A DNA stretch of 6,496 nt, taken from the NCBI GenBank assembly GCA_963656085.1, contig CAVKHV010000076.1, positions 1 through 6,496 of the forward strand, in the 5' to 3' direction. Position numbers and translations under genes: made by a program. This document shows, one piece after another, positions 6,336 to 6,496 of this stretch (positions are counted from its first letter, which is position 1; each line of letters opens with the position of its first letter). The stretch comes from CAVALG01 sp963656085. Lineage in GTDB: Bacteria > Bacillota > Clostridia > Oscillospirales > Acutalibacteraceae. Below the pieces are notes generated by a model that saw only the letters and a list, made by a program, of their open reading frames with translations, had not been told where the DNA came from and did not search any database.

Positions 6336-6400
6336 GAGGAAAAATAATAAATATGCAGAAATTTTTAAAAGTTATGAATATTATAAATAAAAACGCTCTG

Positions 6401-6429
6401 TATTGCGTAAAAATATACATTTTGCAATA
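6401..6429. repeat. Imperfect inverted repeat upstream of argG
   Basis: TATTGC (6401-6406) and GCAATA (6424-6429) pair over 6 bp. After a 2-nt bulge, AAAA and TTTT extend the stem by 4 bp around an AT-rich loop. It lies about 70-95 bp upstream of the -35 hexamer. The remaining DNA between this repeat and the promoter is AT-rich, with the 12-mer AATATTATAAAT present twice (6319-6330 and 6377-6388) and no gene. The function is unknown and chance is possible in such AT-rich DNA. Confidence 0.35.
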
Positions 6430-6458
6430 GACAAAACAATCAGGGTGCAACGGTTCCT

Positions 6459-6481
6459 AAAACGGAGTGTTTCCCCGTTTT
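6459..6481 (-). terminator. Probable terminator of a gene beyond the right edge
   Basis: On the minus strand AAAACGGGG and CTCCGTTTT pair over 9 bp (one G-U pair) around the loop AAACA, with A-tract and U-tract flanks as in an intrinsic terminator. The tandem in-frame TGA TGA at 6494-6489 just upstream is consistent with the end of a gene running in from beyond 6496. In the plus direction the stem has one A-C mismatch but is followed by a longer T-rich tail (TTTTGTTTGT), so it could work both ways. No plus-strand gene is visible that would need it. Either way it would insulate argG from upstream transcription. Confidence 0.55.
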
Positions 6482-6496
6482 GTTTGTCTCATCACT

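Noticed and set aside
6391..6410. Small terminator on the minus strand (ACGC/GCGT stem followed by TTTTT)
   Set aside because: Only four base pairs with an 8-nt loop, and no gene lies directly upstream, so it is too weak to call.
6336..6496. T-box or riboswitch leader upstream of argG
   Set aside because: The predicted transcript start is near 6301, leaving only about 43 nt of leader, too short for such an element. The upstream DNA shows no T-box or known riboswitch core.

Overview
The window looks like chromosomal DNA of a Clostridia-type Firmicute, probably a gut Ruminococcus/Oscillospirales-like anaerobe. I infer this from protein style (the starts of Pgk, TpiA and ArgG), strong GGAG Shine-Dalgarno sites 7-10 nt before the starts, very AT-rich intergenic DNA, and the Firmicute-type gene orders argG-argH and pgk-tpiA-gpmI. 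No sequence search was possible, so the taxonomic call is inference.

All five recognised genes lie on the minus strand, so transcription runs from high to low coordinates. From right to left: (1) 6259-6496 is the argG control region, with a textbook sigma-A promoter, an arginine-repressor-type operator in the leader and a terminator-like hairpin at the far edge. (2) argG and argH (6258 to 3601) form a two-gene unit for the last two steps of arginine synthesis, citrulline to argininosuccinate to arginine plus fumarate; a GC-rich hairpin sits between them. (3) 3308-3600 is a 293-bp intergenic region. Its left part carries a good promoter for pgk. Its right part holds an unrecognised, opposite-strand coding-like stretch that ends 2 bp from the argH stop. 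(4) pgk, tpiA and gpmI (3307 to 1) form a lower-glycolysis unit; gpmI is cut by the window edge. A strong hairpin separates pgk from tpiA.

The five enzymes look intact and ordinary, with the expected catalytic motifs. TpiA and ArgG have upstream in-frame ATGs that are probably not used, because each has its Shine-Dalgarno just before a later ATG. I see no mobile element, CRISPR array, RNA gene or defence system. The least explained part is the plus-strand coding-like remnant or mini-gene at about 3475-3598. The two intercistronic hairpins and the arginine operator are the other points worth a second look.
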